Part shown: positions 8,437 to 16,914 of the stretch, in pieces
Layout: every line of letters begins with the position of its first letter
Numbering within the stretch: position 1 is the first letter of the stretch
Source of the DNA: an uncultured Clostridia bacterium
GTDB taxonomy: Bacteria > Bacillota > Clostridia > Oscillospirales > Ruminococcaceae
Assembly (NCBI GenBank): GCA_944386455.1
Contig: CALXBC010000014.1
Span: 1 to 54,254, forward strand
DNA: 54,254 nucleotides
Direction: 5' to 3'
The notes under the pieces: generated by a model
What the model was told of the DNA's origin: nothing
Database searches by the model: none
What the model saw: the letters and a program-made list of their open reading frames with translations, nothing else
Position numbers and translations under genes: made by a program

Positions 8437-8467
8437 GAAGCGCTTCGGCAATAAGCCGAAGCGCTTC
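8437..8467. terminator. Bidirectional terminator between the deaminase and ppk
   Basis: Perfect 13-bp stem GAAGCGCTTCGGC with loop AATAA. TTCTTTG follows on the plus strand; it lies just beyond the ppk stop on the minus strand. Confidence 0.65.
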
Positions 8468-8482
8468 TTCTTTGTATGATTT

Positions 8483-10546
8483 TTACAGCTGTACAGTTTC
8501 AGCCGCCGCATCCTGCCAGTGCTGCGTTGCCAATTCCGCCAGCTTATTCTGTGCATTCAACGGCACCGAGCGTCCCGGGCGACGCAGATGATAACTTCCG
8601 TCCGAACGCATTTTTCGTGCCTTTACATTGTCGTTCCATTGCAGCCGCACATACTCCAGTACCCGCTTCTTGAGCGCGCCGTCCTGCACGGGGCAGGAAA
8701 TTTCCACCCGTCGTTCCGTATTGCGGGACATCATATCCCCGGATGACAGATAGACCTCTGTTTCGTCTCCGCTGCCAAACACATAGACTCTGGCGTGCTC
8801 CAGAAAACGTCCCACGATGCTGATAACCTCAATATTTTCCGTCACGCCCTCAATCCCCGGGCGCAGACAGCAGATGCCGCGAATCAGCAAACGAACCCTG
8901 ACACCCGCACAGGATGCCTCTGACAATCTGGAGATCACATCGTTATCGGTCAGGGAATTGCATTTCATAAAAATGCCGCACGGCTTTTTGTTCCGCGCTT
9001 TTTCGATCTCACAGTCGATCCGCTCCAAAATGCTCTGTTTAAAGTTTGCAGGCGCGACCCACAGACTGTTATAATGCCCTTTCAGATTCCCGGTAGACAT
9101 ATTCAAAAAGAACTCCTGTGCATCCGCGCCTATTTCCCGATCAGCGGTCATCAAGCTGAAATCCGTGTACAGCTTTGCTGTTTTTTCATTGTAGTTTCCA
9201 GTACCGATCTGGGTGATATGTCTGATCTGTTCCCCATCGTGATAAGTAATCAGGCAGATTTTGGAATGCACCTTAAAGTTTTCTGTTCCGTAAATGACAT
9301 GGCAGCCCGCCTCTTCCAGACGTTGTGCCCAAAGGATATTATTCTGCTCGTCAAACCTGGCACGCAGTTCCATCAGGACGGTCACGTCTTTGCCGTTTTC
9401 AGCAGCTTCGATCAGGTGCTGTGCCAGACGGCTGTGTTCTGCCAGACGATAGAGGGTAATTTTAATGGAAACTACCTGGGGGCTGTTGGAAGCCTCTTTC
9501 AACAGCCGCAGAAAAGGAGACATGCTTTCATAAGGGTAACACAGCAGGATATCCTGCTGAAAGATCAACTCAGACATCACTGTTTTATCTGAGAACGGCT
9601 CAAATGGGACAAAAGACGGTTCGACCAGCTGCGGCAGCCGTTTTTGCAGCCGAAAACAGTAGGTCAGATCTAGTGGTGTCTTGGAATAAAACACATGATT
9701 GGTCCGCAGCTTCAGCTTTCCCGTCAAAAATCGGACGGCAGCAGGCGGCAGTTCGCCCTGGATTTCCAGCCGGACAGGAGAAAGTCGCTCCCGCTTTTTC
9801 AGAATTTTCTTCATGTGCTGGCGATAGTCGTCCTCCCGGTCCATCTCATCGGAATCCGGATCGATATCGGCGCTGCGGGTAATGCAGATAACCGCCTTTT
9901 TCTCCACCGCATACATGTGAAAAATGCTGTCCGCAAAATATAACAGCAAATTTTCCGCCAGAACAAAACGGTTTCGATTTTCATCCGGAAACCAAAGCCG
10001 TTCCATGCTGTATGGAACAGGGATCAGGCCATATAGCCGCTTGTTTCCTTTTTTCAGGGAAACAAGGATATGCAGCTGCTTATTGTCAGGATGCGGGAAC
10101 GGATGGCGTGGATCAATGATCTGCGGGGACAGCAGCGGCAGCACCGAGTGAAGAAAATATTTTTCCGCCGCCTTTCGTTTTTGCTTATCCAGTGCATCCA
10201 CAGTGACTTCTTGAACGCCTTGCTCCTGCAGCAGGGCACAAAGCTTTTCAAAGATGCGGTCCCGTGCTTTATACAGATATTTCACGGAACGGCAAACCGC
10301 ATTGAGTTCCTCTTTGGCAGTCATCCCCGTTTTACTGTCCGTATAATCCGGTACAAAATTCAAACAATCAAAGAGAGAACCGACCCGTACTCTGAAAAAC
10401 TCATCCAGATTTGTGGTAAAGATCGAAAGAAAAGAAAACCGTGTCAGAAGTGGGGATGTTTCATCGTTTGCCTCGTCAAGCACCCGCTCGTTGAACTTCA
10501 GCCAGGACAGCTCCCGGTTCTGCTTAAAACCTTTTTCTGCCGCCAT
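8483..10546 (-). CDS. ppk1: Polyphosphate kinase 1
   Basis: Reversible synthesis of polyphosphate from ATP. 687 residues, normal length. Autophosphorylated His is H427 in KVHSKICL and the second active-site His is H584 in LEHARVYVFG; the N-terminal domain opens with NRELSWLKFNERVL, as in the family, and GTGNYNEKTA is also present. The ATG is chosen with AAGGA 9 bases upstream; an upstream TTG abuts that site. It lies 34 bases after ppx, in the same transcript, which carries a Pho-box-like array upstream, so induction by phosphate starvation is likely. Confidence 0.97.
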   Translation of the reverse strand: MAAEKGFKQNRELSWLKFNERVLDEANDETSPLLTRFSFLSIFTTNLDEFFRVRVGSLFDCLNFVPDYTDSKTGMTAKEELNAVCRSVKYLYKARDRIFEKLCALLQEQGVQEVTVDALDKQKRKAAEKYFLHSVLPLLSPQIIDPRHPFPHPDNKQLHILVSLKKGNKRLYGLIPVPYSMERLWFPDENRNRFVLAENLLLYFADSIFHMYAVEKKAVICITRSADIDPDSDEMDREDDYRQHMKKILKKRERLSPVRLEIQGELPPAAVRFLTGKLKLRTNHVFYSKTPLDLTYCFRLQKRLPQLVEPSFVPFEPFSDKTVMSELIFQQDILLCYPYESMSPFLRLLKEASNSPQVVSIKITLYRLAEHSRLAQHLIEAAENGKDVTVLMELRARFDEQNNILWAQRLEEAGCHVIYGTENFKVHSKICLITYHDGEQIRHITQIGTGNYNEKTAKLYTDFSLMTADREIGADAQEFFLNMSTGNLKGHYNSLWVAPANFKQSILERIDCEIEKARNKKPCGIFMKCNSLTDNDVISRLSEASCAGVRVRLLIRGICCLRPGIEGVTENIEVISIVGRFLEHARVYVFGSGDETEVYLSSGDMMSRNTERRVEISCPVQDGALKKRVLEYVRLQWNDNVKARKMRSDGSYHLRRPGRSVPLNAQNKLAELATQHWQDAAAETVQL

Positions 10547-10580
10547 ATCCGACAATCCTTTCTTACCATTTTGTTTTGAT

Positions 10581-11483
10581 TTATTGCTTCTTCAGCACCT
10601 TATCAATTAAATAGCCTTCCCGTACGCCATAGGGACTGACTACGATCTCACGGCTGCCAAACAGCCGCGCGGTCTCCCGCAGCAGCATCAGCCCCGGCTG
10701 AATGTTCAGAATACGCTCCGGAACGACCTGATAAAAACGACGGCGCAGCTCAGAATTTTCCTGTTTCAGCATCCGGTGCAGCTCCTCCAGATATTTGACC
10801 TGCAGGCTTTTCTCATCTGCGGGCACAGATAAAAGTTCGGTGCACAGCTTCTTGAATGCCCGCGCAGTACCGCCCACTGCACAAAGCAGCGGGATATCCT
10901 GCTCCGGCTTCCAGCACAGCTTTTGGAATTCAGCGCGGATATGGCGTTTGATAGCCTTTCGTTCTGTCTTTTCAGGAAATACACCGCCGACATGATCCAC
11001 ATACAGGTTCAGCGACCCAATGGGAAAGCTGGAAACATTCAGCGCCTTGCCGTCTTCAAATAAAACCAGTTCTGTACTGCCGCCGCCGATATCGACCAGC
11101 ACGCCCGTATCCAGATTCAGGAACCTGGTCGAGCCGATAAAGTCCAGCCTTGCTTCCTCTTCGCCGGATATCACCTCCGGCGTAATTCCGGCCGCCAGTG
11201 TCAATTCGTGCAGTACCTGCTCCTGATTGGCAATATTGCGCAGCGAAGCCGTCGCAAAGGCAGAAAGACTGCCGATCTGAAATGCTTCTGCAATGCCTTT
11301 GAACTCAGCAAGGACCTGTGTCGCCCGTCTGATGCCTTCGGAGGTAAGAAGCCCGTTTTCTACACATCCTGCCAGTCCAATGGTACGCTTTTGGTTCATC
11401 AGAAGTGTAATTTCCTGATCCTCACACCGGTAAACCGACATCCGCACCGAGTTGGAACCCATATCAATTACTGCATGAATCAT
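10581..11483 (-). CDS. ppx: Exopolyphosphatase / GppA-family phosphatase
   Basis: 300 residues. Degrades polyphosphate (or pppGpp) by family. ASKHA-fold markers are VIDMGSNSVRMSVY at the N-terminus and VDIGGGSTELV (phosphate-binding loop 2) near residue 130. This is the short single-module form, lacking the long C-terminal HD extension of E. coli Ppx. The ATG has AAAGGA 13 bases upstream; the longer open frame reaches back through the promoter. It is first gene of the ppx-ppk operon, an arrangement that puts synthesis and breakdown under one control. Confidence 0.93.
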   Translation of the reverse strand: MIHAVIDMGSNSVRMSVYRCEDQEITLLMNQKRTIGLAGCVENGLLTSEGIRRATQVLAEFKGIAEAFQIGSLSAFATASLRNIANQEQVLHELTLAAGITPEVISGEEEARLDFIGSTRFLNLDTGVLVDIGGGSTELVLFEDGKALNVSSFPIGSLNLYVDHVGGVFPEKTERKAIKRHIRAEFQKLCWKPEQDIPLLCAVGGTARAFKKLCTELLSVPADEKSLQVKYLEELHRMLKQENSELRRRFYQVVPERILNIQPGLMLLRETARLFGSREIVVSPYGVREGYLIDKVLKKQ

Positions 11484-11553
11484 AACCGAAAAATATCCTT
11501 TCTGCCGCTTTAACACAGTATATGCAGCACGGCCAGCAAATTCTCTTATTATT

Positions 11554-11559
11554 ATTTTA
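11554..11559 (-). promoter_or_regulatory. Likely -10 of the ppx-ppk operon
   Basis: TAAAAT on the minus strand, 20 bases downstream of the Pho-box-like array and about 70 bases before the ppx start. No consensus -35, as expected for an activator-dependent promoter. Confidence 0.5.
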
Positions 11560-11579
11560 ACCCTGTAAAATAAAATCCA

Positions 11580-11606
11580 TGTTAACATTAGGTAAAATCT
11601 GGTTAA
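11580..11606 (-). promoter_or_regulatory. Pho-box-like direct repeats upstream of ppx-ppk
   Basis: On the minus strand TTAACC, TTACCT and TTAACA occur at 11- and 10-base intervals. This matches the spaced TTAACA-type repeats bound by PhoP in Firmicutes. Confidence 0.65.
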
Positions 11607-11615
11607 AACAATAAA

Positions 11616-11642
11616 AGACAGGCTGAATTTTTCTGCCTGTCT
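11616..11642 (-). terminator. Terminator hairpin between surface-protein gene and ppx promoter
   Basis: 8-bp stem AGACAGGC/GCCTGTCT with an 11-base loop, followed on the minus strand by TTTATTGTTTT. Confidence 0.6.
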
Positions 11643-11647
11643 CTTCA

Positions 11648-11744
11648 GTCTGTCGAAAATCAATAAAAAATAAAAAATTGTCACGCAGGCGGACATGTGC
11701 CGCCTGCGTGACGCTTTTTTATATTACCGTTTTTTGACAGACTG
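11648..11744. repeat. Dispersed palindromic element, copy 2 (also a terminator)
   Basis: A perfect 13-bp inverted repeat (11680-11692 with 11700-11712) is flanked by AT-rich tracts and then by outer arms CAGTCTGTC / GACAGACTG, making a near-palindrome of about 97 bases. T-rich runs follow the core on both strands, so it can terminate the surface-protein transcript. The core and one AT tract recur at 45-104 in reverse orientation. Confidence 0.75.
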
Positions 11745-11792
11745 ATGATTAAAGCAGGGCTGTTTCAAGAAATACTTTTTTAACTTTCGCTC

Positions 11793-14700
11793 TTATTTTT
11801 CCCCTGTTTTCCTTTTTTGCCGCAGCAGTGCCAATGCGCTTGTCAGGCTTCCAATCACCAAAAGAACGGCCAGCGGAATGACGTTGTGCTCTCCCGTTTT
11901 CTCCGCCCCGTCCTGACCCGCGGCTCCCGACCCAAGAGCAGGGATTTCCGTCACATCCTTCACGGCATCACAATGCTTGCAGTGGATGGACTTGCTTCCC
12001 GGCTCCGTTTCCGTCGGCTCCTGAGCAATTGTGAAGTTCTCTTCCCATTCATGACCGGCTGCCGGGAGAGGCTCCCGATTTGTATGAGCCGGATCATTTT
12101 GGCAAATATAATCCACATATCCACCTTCTGTACAAGTCGGCTCTTTTCGCTCTGTTTCAGTCCAATTATGATCTGTCGCGTCAATTACAAGATCGGCTTC
12201 CGCTGTCTTTCCACAGACGGTACACAGCGTATGCCCCTTTCCCGCAATTGTACAGGTCGGAGGAACGTCGGTTATCCGTTCTCCCGGCGTATGTCCTTTA
12301 TTGACCGTAACAGATACTGTGACACTGTTGCCGGCCAGGTCGGCAGCCGTAATGGTATATTTTCCGTCGGCCAGACCGTATTCTCCCCGTTCTGCGACCG
12401 GTTCGCCGTTTATCAGGACAGTGTCAAGATAGTCGTCTGCAGCGGTAAACGCCGCCTCGATACAGTAGGTTTTTCCGTCCTCAACGCCCGTGATAACCGG
12501 AGCGATTGTGTCAATCTTCAGTTCCTTCTGATTGGCGGCGACAGCCCCTTTGGTTTCATCCTCTTTTATTGATTTCAAATAATAGGTGAATGTCCCTTCA
12601 TATTCAGTAAAGGACAGCGAAGCGTCGCTCCACTCTTCCCCGTCTAGGCTTATCAGATGGTCTTCCGGCGGCGTCACCGTGACCTCAGACCGGTACCAGC
12701 CGTTTTCTCCATCCGGCTGTTCCGGTGAAAAGATCGCCTCTGCCTGATAGTCCTTGATTTCAAATGTCGGGCTGTCCAGGCTGAGAACCAGCTGATAATT
12801 GTCATCTGATACTGCCAGTGTGCCCAGCGTATAAGCATAGGCGCCGGCGGTCTCCCCTTCTTCTCTTGACAGGGCTCCTGTTATCTCAAGATCATTCGGT
12901 ATTTCTGCCGCCGTATAGGAAAATGCAGGATCCGGCTGCCCTGTATATTTTTTCTGACCTGCATCTGGAACGATTTGAATCATTTTCGGCTTCACAGTCA
13001 GTGCAACCGGCACAGAAATCGTTGCCGCATCGCCGTTTTCCGCTTTGCTGGCAGTAACCTCCAAATAATAGTAATATGTGCCTGCGGCTTTCCCGGCTTC
13101 CACAGAATATTGCTCTGAAACGGCACCGTCAATTTTTGTTCCGTTTTCGGTCTGTCCTTCTGCATCCGCCTGATACCACTGAAGCGTGTAGCTATATCCG
13201 TCCTGCCTTGTGAACTCCGCGTCCAGCAAGGCTTCCTGGTACCCATATTCCACCGTCACGGGCGGAATCGACACCGACGGTGCTTCCGCAGGCGCCGAGG
13301 TTTTGACATAGAAAATGTATCCTGTATCAGTAGTCCGATCCGGGTCTGGCCCGATCACTGTACTGGCCGATTTATAAAACAGCTTGCTTGCCTTTCCTGA
13401 CTGACAGTAATAACCGTAAATTTCGACCAGATAATAGCCGTCGCCATAATCCTCAGCAGAGTAATCGCCCGCATGAGTCCGCTCATGCTCCGGTCCGTTG
13501 ATTGAAATCGTATTTGTGACATCCGGCTTATCCCAGAGATTATATCTGCCAAATCCGTCCTCTTCCATCCGCGGCCCCTGGCTTCCGCCTTTCCAAACAT
13601 CAGTCCATTCATATTCGAATTTTACATAGCCGCCGTCCTGATCCCTACTGTTCAGCAGCGGATGACTGACACTGACACCAATCTGGTGTTCCTTGTCATT
13701 GGACACGTTGACGTCAAAGCTGGTATCTGTAAATCCCTGGACTGATCCATCCACAATCGGAACAATCTCCGGTTCCTGAAGGACCGGATTTGCCGTCACA
13801 ATCAGCAAGTCCCCTTCCGGCTTCAAAACGGTAGAAACCGTCAGCAGCTTACCCTCATAATTCCAGCCGTCCACAATATAGCCCGGCTGTACTTCCATCG
13901 GCGGAACCGGCGGTAAAGTATACGAAGTGTCAATGCTCCAGCTGCCGTCCGATGCTTTGACGCACTGCGGCGGCTGGTTGCAGAGCTTTTGCTGAGTGAC
14001 CGCATCCTGCTCTTCCCCAAACTGCAGCGCAAACTCATAGGTCAGAGAGTTGCGGTAGGCGGTGAGTCCGCCGGAGGGCAGGCTTTGATAGGCCGCGGCG
14101 TTTTGGAACACTGTCATCCGTTTTCCCAGACCGTAGGAATTACTATTATTTGCCTTTGATATAAATGCTTTTCCATGATAACCGCTCACATCAGCCGCCA
14201 AAACAGTGATGACGGTAACGGCGTCCGTTTCAAAGGCGCTGTCGCCAATATAGGTGACACTTGCGGGAATCGTCACCGAGGTCGGTTCTGCGGCCGTCAT
14301 TGCGCCGGAAAAAGTATCCTGTCCGATCTGCTCCAAACCGTCCGGCAGTTCGACCGACGCGGTCGAGTCACTGCCTTTGACTCGTACAAACCGCAGTCCG
14401 GCGCAATCCTTGAATACACTGCCGCCGCCCTTTTTGCCAAGCTCCTTGAGGCCGGCCGGCAGATATACGCCGGTCAGCTTGGGGCAATCGCCAAATGCGT
14501 ATTTTTCCAAAACAGTCAAAGCATCCGGCAGGGTGACTTCCCCGCTCAGCTCTGCGCTGTGCATAAACGCCTGGCTCTTGATGACAGTCAGCTTTTCTGC
14601 CTGAGAAAAATCTACGCTGACAATTCTGTAGTTTGACGCATGAATATAGTTGTAGCGGTCGTTTGTGTCATAGTTGGCATTGCTGGTGCAAAATGCGTTG

Positions 14701-14975
14701 GACGCAATCACCGATGCATCGGCTGGAATAACGAGCTTCAGATACGCAGGACTCTCTTTGTCACAGTCGGGAAAGTTTGCCCGGAACCAGTCCTTGCGGA
14801 TCCCTGCAATTTCCCCATTCTTATAATATAACGCTTCCCGTGGCACCTCTGTTGCTTCTGCTGCCAAATCCACACCGTCGGCAGGTTCTGCGAATATTGC
14901 AGCCGGAACGAGGGATAATGCCATTGTAACAGATAACAAAATGGAAAAAATCAGTGATACCGCACGCTTTTTCAT
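11793..14975 (-). CDS. Large secreted surface protein: BspA-type leucine-rich repeats, MBG-like and Cys-repeat domains
   Basis: 1060 residues. Signal peptide MKKRAVSLIFSILLSVTMAL, then BspA/LRR_5 repeats (about 90-290; units such as ALTVLEKYAFGDC and VTYIGDSAF), a beta-sandwich middle, an MBG-like segment (VKPKMIQIVPDAGQKKYTGQ), an Ig-like region, then three HxW/CxxC repeats (GKGHTLCTVCGK, CQNDPAHTN, HCKHCDAV). It ends in a membrane helix and a basic tail after EKTGEHN. No LPxTG is present; KTGE may be a variant sorting signal. BspA-type proteins mediate adhesion; that is inference here. AAAGGAG precedes the ATG. A strong own promoter lies at 15062. Confidence 0.88.
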   Translation of the reverse strand: MKKRAVSLIFSILLSVTMALSLVPAAIFAEPADGVDLAAEATEVPREALYYKNGEIAGIRKDWFRANFPDCDKESPAYLKLVIPADASVIASNAFCTSNANYDTNDRYNYIHASNYRIVSVDFSQAEKLTVIKSQAFMHSAELSGEVTLPDALTVLEKYAFGDCPKLTGVYLPAGLKELGKKGGGSVFKDCAGLRFVRVKGSDSTASVELPDGLEQIGQDTFSGAMTAAEPTSVTIPASVTYIGDSAFETDAVTVITVLAADVSGYHGKAFISKANNSNSYGLGKRMTVFQNAAAYQSLPSGGLTAYRNSLTYEFALQFGEEQDAVTQQKLCNQPPQCVKASDGSWSIDTSYTLPPVPPMEVQPGYIVDGWNYEGKLLTVSTVLKPEGDLLIVTANPVLQEPEIVPIVDGSVQGFTDTSFDVNVSNDKEHQIGVSVSHPLLNSRDQDGGYVKFEYEWTDVWKGGSQGPRMEEDGFGRYNLWDKPDVTNTISINGPEHERTHAGDYSAEDYGDGYYLVEIYGYYCQSGKASKLFYKSASTVIGPDPDRTTDTGYIFYVKTSAPAEAPSVSIPPVTVEYGYQEALLDAEFTRQDGYSYTLQWYQADAEGQTENGTKIDGAVSEQYSVEAGKAAGTYYYYLEVTASKAENGDAATISVPVALTVKPKMIQIVPDAGQKKYTGQPDPAFSYTAAEIPNDLEITGALSREEGETAGAYAYTLGTLAVSDDNYQLVLSLDSPTFEIKDYQAEAIFSPEQPDGENGWYRSEVTVTPPEDHLISLDGEEWSDASLSFTEYEGTFTYYLKSIKEDETKGAVAANQKELKIDTIAPVITGVEDGKTYCIEAAFTAADDYLDTVLINGEPVAERGEYGLADGKYTITAADLAGNSVTVSVTVNKGHTPGERITDVPPTCTIAGKGHTLCTVCGKTAEADLVIDATDHNWTETERKEPTCTEGGYVDYICQNDPAHTNREPLPAAGHEWEENFTIAQEPTETEPGSKSIHCKHCDAVKDVTEIPALGSGAAGQDGAEKTGEHNVIPLAVLLVIGSLTSALALLRQKRKTGEK

Positions 14976-15008
14976 TTTTCTTGGCTCCTTTGCTGTCAAT
15001 TTTGATTT

Positions 15009-15055
15009 TATCACTATTCCTGTATTTCCTTTAAAACATTAAACTAATAGTGATA
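15009..15055. promoter_or_regulatory. 10-bp inverted repeat in the surface-protein 5' leader
   Basis: TATCACTATT (15009-15018) and its exact reverse complement (15046-15055) lie between the promoter and start codon. They could form a stem in the message or be two operator half-sites for the neighbouring XRE regulator. Confidence 0.5.
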
Positions 15056-15061
15056 ACTAGA

Positions 15062-15090
15062 ATTATAGCAAATAAATCCGACAAAATCAA
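15062..15090 (-). promoter_or_regulatory. Promoter of the surface-protein gene
   Basis: TTGATT, 17 bases, TATAAT with an extended TGC. Reads leftward; the leader is about 80 bases. Confidence 0.8.
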
Positions 15091-15188
15091 TAGCTATAAC
15101 TATAATTATATGAATAAATGTCTTTATTTTTAAATCTATTACTGTCACAATTTGAAGTAGAAATATTAGGAAAGGAACGATACCAGAC

Positions 15189-15266
15189 ATGAAAAGCTGT
15201 TTTATCATGGCTTTTGCTTTGTTTTGTATCACTGGGCAAATTATATGGCTGTTGATTACCGTTTAA
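15189..15266 (+). CDS. 25-residue hydrophobic leader peptide overlapping the XRE gene
   Basis: ORF encoding MKSCFIMAFALFCITGQIIW plus five further residues, almost entirely hydrophobic. It has AAAGGA 12 bases upstream, the only Shine-Dalgarno in the region. Its last 22 bases overlap the start of the XRE regulator in another frame, which itself has no ribosome binding site. Translation of the regulator may depend on ribosomes reading this peptide. No family recognised. Confidence 0.5.
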   Translation: MKSCFIMAFALFCITGQIIWLLITV

Positions 15267-15571
15267 TCGGGAGCCGCATCAAAGCAAGAAGAAAAGCACA
15301 GGGCTTTACACAGGAACAGATTGCTGAAAAACTGTCCGTAACGGTTGGTTATATCAGTCAGATTGAACGGGGCGTTACCAAAATCAGTCTGGATACGCTG
15401 TCCAATATCGGTACGGTTTTAAATGTTGACATTGCCTTTTTTGTCAGCGGCGTCACTGTCTCCCAGACATCTTATCTGCAGCAGGAATTCCATCAGAAAT
15501 ACAGCCGTCTCTCTCAGGTACAAAAACAAATGCTGGCTGAATTTGCAGATATCATGATAAAATATAAATAA
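15245..15571 (+). CDS. XRE-family transcriptional regulator
   Basis: 108 residues. An N-terminal helix-turn-helix (about 6-62: RIKARRKAQGFTQEQIAEKL then VGYISQIERGVTKISLDTL) is followed by a short C-terminal segment rich in Gln that may dimerise. This is the SinR-like HTH_3 fold. The ATG is the first start that keeps the whole HTH; it lacks a Shine-Dalgarno and lies inside the leader peptide gene. It is divergent from the surface-protein gene and may control it through the inverted repeats between them; that is inference. Confidence 0.85.
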   Translation: MAVDYRLIGSRIKARRKAQGFTQEQIAEKLSVTVGYISQIERGVTKISLDTLSNIGTVLNVDIAFFVSGVTVSQTSYLQQEFHQKYSRLSQVQKQMLAEFADIMIKYK

Positions 15572-15595
15572 TATCGCTTTGCCGAATAAACAAAA

Positions 15596-15630
15596 ACACC
15601 CACGAATCTGTTTTACAGATTCGTGGGTGT
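15596..15630. terminator. Terminator between xre and mntP
   Basis: 16-bp perfect stem with a TTT loop. The minus strand continues TTTTGTTTATT, so it mainly ends mntP. Confidence 0.8.
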
Positions 15631-15682
15631 CAGCTTTACGCAAACCGCTTGTAAACAGTCCGATGGAGTGTTTGTGAATGAC

Positions 15683-16249
15683 CTAGCCGGAAATCATTCC
15701 GTCAATAAAAATTTTCAGTCCGATTAAAATTAAGATACATCCGCCGAATATCTCCGCTTTTTTGTTCAGCATATCGCCAAACTTCTTTCCGACCAGCACC
15801 GCGGCAACGCTGCACACAAAGGTAGTCGCAGCGATCACTGATACAGAAAACCAGATGTTGACCTTCATGGCAGCAAAGCTGACGCCCACTGCCAGCGCAT
15901 CAATGCTTGTGGCAACCGCCTGAGCGAACAGTATCCGCAGCGTCAGACGAGAACAGCAGACAGCATCTTCATCCTGCTTTCGGAGTGCGTCCCAAAGCAT
16001 CTTTGCGCCGATAAAGCCCAACAGGACCAACGCAATCCAATGGTCGATTGCAGACATATAGTCAGCAAAAACAGAACCCGCAAAATAGCCCAGCAGCGGC
16101 ATCAGCCCCTGAAAAATACCAAAAGCCGCCGAAATGGACAAAATTTCCCGCATCCGCAGAGGACGTACTGTCATCCCATTGGTCATCGAAACCGCAGCAG
16201 CATCCATAGAAAGTCCGAGCCCAACTGTCAGTAATTCAAAAATCCCCAA
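15683..16249 (-). CDS. mntP: Manganese efflux pump MntP
   Basis: 188-residue integral membrane protein with six predicted helices in two homologous halves. The family signatures are GLGLSMDAAAVSM (helix 1) and ATSIDALAVGVSF (helix 4), with the paired acidic residues that bind Mn2+. It exports manganese. The only in-frame start is a TTG preceded by a weak purine-rich stretch. No yybP-ykoY riboswitch is evident upstream, where only about 95 bases separate it from the preceding gene, so it may share that gene's promoter. Confidence 0.92.
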   Translation of the reverse strand: MGIFELLTVGLGLSMDAAAVSMTNGMTVRPLRMREILSISAAFGIFQGLMPLLGYFAGSVFADYMSAIDHWIALVLLGFIGAKMLWDALRKQDEDAVCCSRLTLRILFAQAVATSIDALAVGVSFAAMKVNIWFSVSVIAATTFVCSVAAVLVGKKFGDMLNKKAEIFGGCILILIGLKIFIDGMISG

Positions 16250-16274
16250 AATTACACCACACCAGTTATATGTT

Positions 16275-16300
16275 TGATTTCGTCAGAAAACGGCAGGCCG
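16275..16300 (-). terminator. Weak hairpin between DUF4870-like gene and mntP
   Basis: AAACGG/CCGTTT 6-bp stem with a short T-rich tail on the minus strand. Read-through into mntP is likely. Confidence 0.35.
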
Positions 16301-16344
16301 TTTGAAACGCCCGCCGTATTTTCATTTTATGCAGCATTTTTCTT

Positions 16345-16734
16345 CTATAGCACTGTATCGTCCTGGTCTGTCTGCGATCCGCCTGCCCTTTCAGGATGAT
16401 AAAGGACAATCTCTCCAAAAACCGGAATTTTCTTCTCCTGCCTGCGAAAGACATGAATAATCCCCACAACATGACACAGCAAAAAAAACAAGGCGCAAAT
16501 AATAAAAACAATGCTGACCGCAGCATATACGACCGGAGCGGCAAATTTCAGCACCAGCGATACGACCGCCAGTACAACGCCGACGCAAAACTCCACAACA
16601 AACAAAACAAGGCCCTGATTCACATGATAAGCCGTAAAAGCGCTTTTTTCTTTTTTCAGCAGCGGGATAAACAGTAAAACAGACAAATAGGAAAGCAGTG
16701 CCCAGATCCGATCATTTTTCTTTTCTTGCTGCAT
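16345..16734 (-). CDS. Small integral membrane protein, DUF4870/Tic20-like
   Basis: 129 residues. Starts MQQEKKNDRIWALLSYLSVL and has three to four membrane helices with the KSAFTAYHVNQGLVLFV segment typical of DUF4870-type proteins (short membrane proteins of unknown role). AAGGA is 12 bases before the ATG. The 87 bases of open frame upstream overlap the promoter at 16822 and are not needed. The tail after the last helix is hydrophilic, ending in DQDDTVL. Confidence 0.75.
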   Translation of the reverse strand: MQQEKKNDRIWALLSYLSVLLFIPLLKKEKSAFTAYHVNQGLVLFVVEFCVGVVLAVVSLVLKFAAPVVYAAVSIVFIICALFFLLCHVVGIIHVFRRQEKKIPVFGEIVLYHPERAGGSQTDQDDTVL

Positions 16735-16821
16735 GGCCGAATTCCATCCTTTCAGCCGGCAGAGCAAACGACTTCTCAACGAAGAAGAGGCGGCTGCAGC
16801 TGCGGTATTTCTGTAAGCCAT

Positions 16822-16850
16822 ATTTTAACATATATCCCGGTTTTTGTCAA
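16822..16850 (-). promoter_or_regulatory. Promoter of the DUF4870-like gene
   Basis: TTGACA, 17 bases, TAAAAT with extended TGT. Several TGTCA/TGACA motifs lie just upstream (16870-16910), including TGACA-6-TGTCA, a possible operator. Confidence 0.8.
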
Positions 16851-16914
16851 TCTGCCGGCCGGGGACGCTCTGACAGGGTCTTGTCAAACGAAATACCGAG
16901 CGTTGACAAAGCAT

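Noticed and set aside
15044-15232. 62-codon minus-strand ORF
   Set aside because: AT-rich, covers the surface-protein promoter region, no domain or ribosome binding site.
16250-16344. Manganese (yybP-ykoY) riboswitch before mntP
   Set aside because: The interval is too short and lacks the conserved loops of that class.
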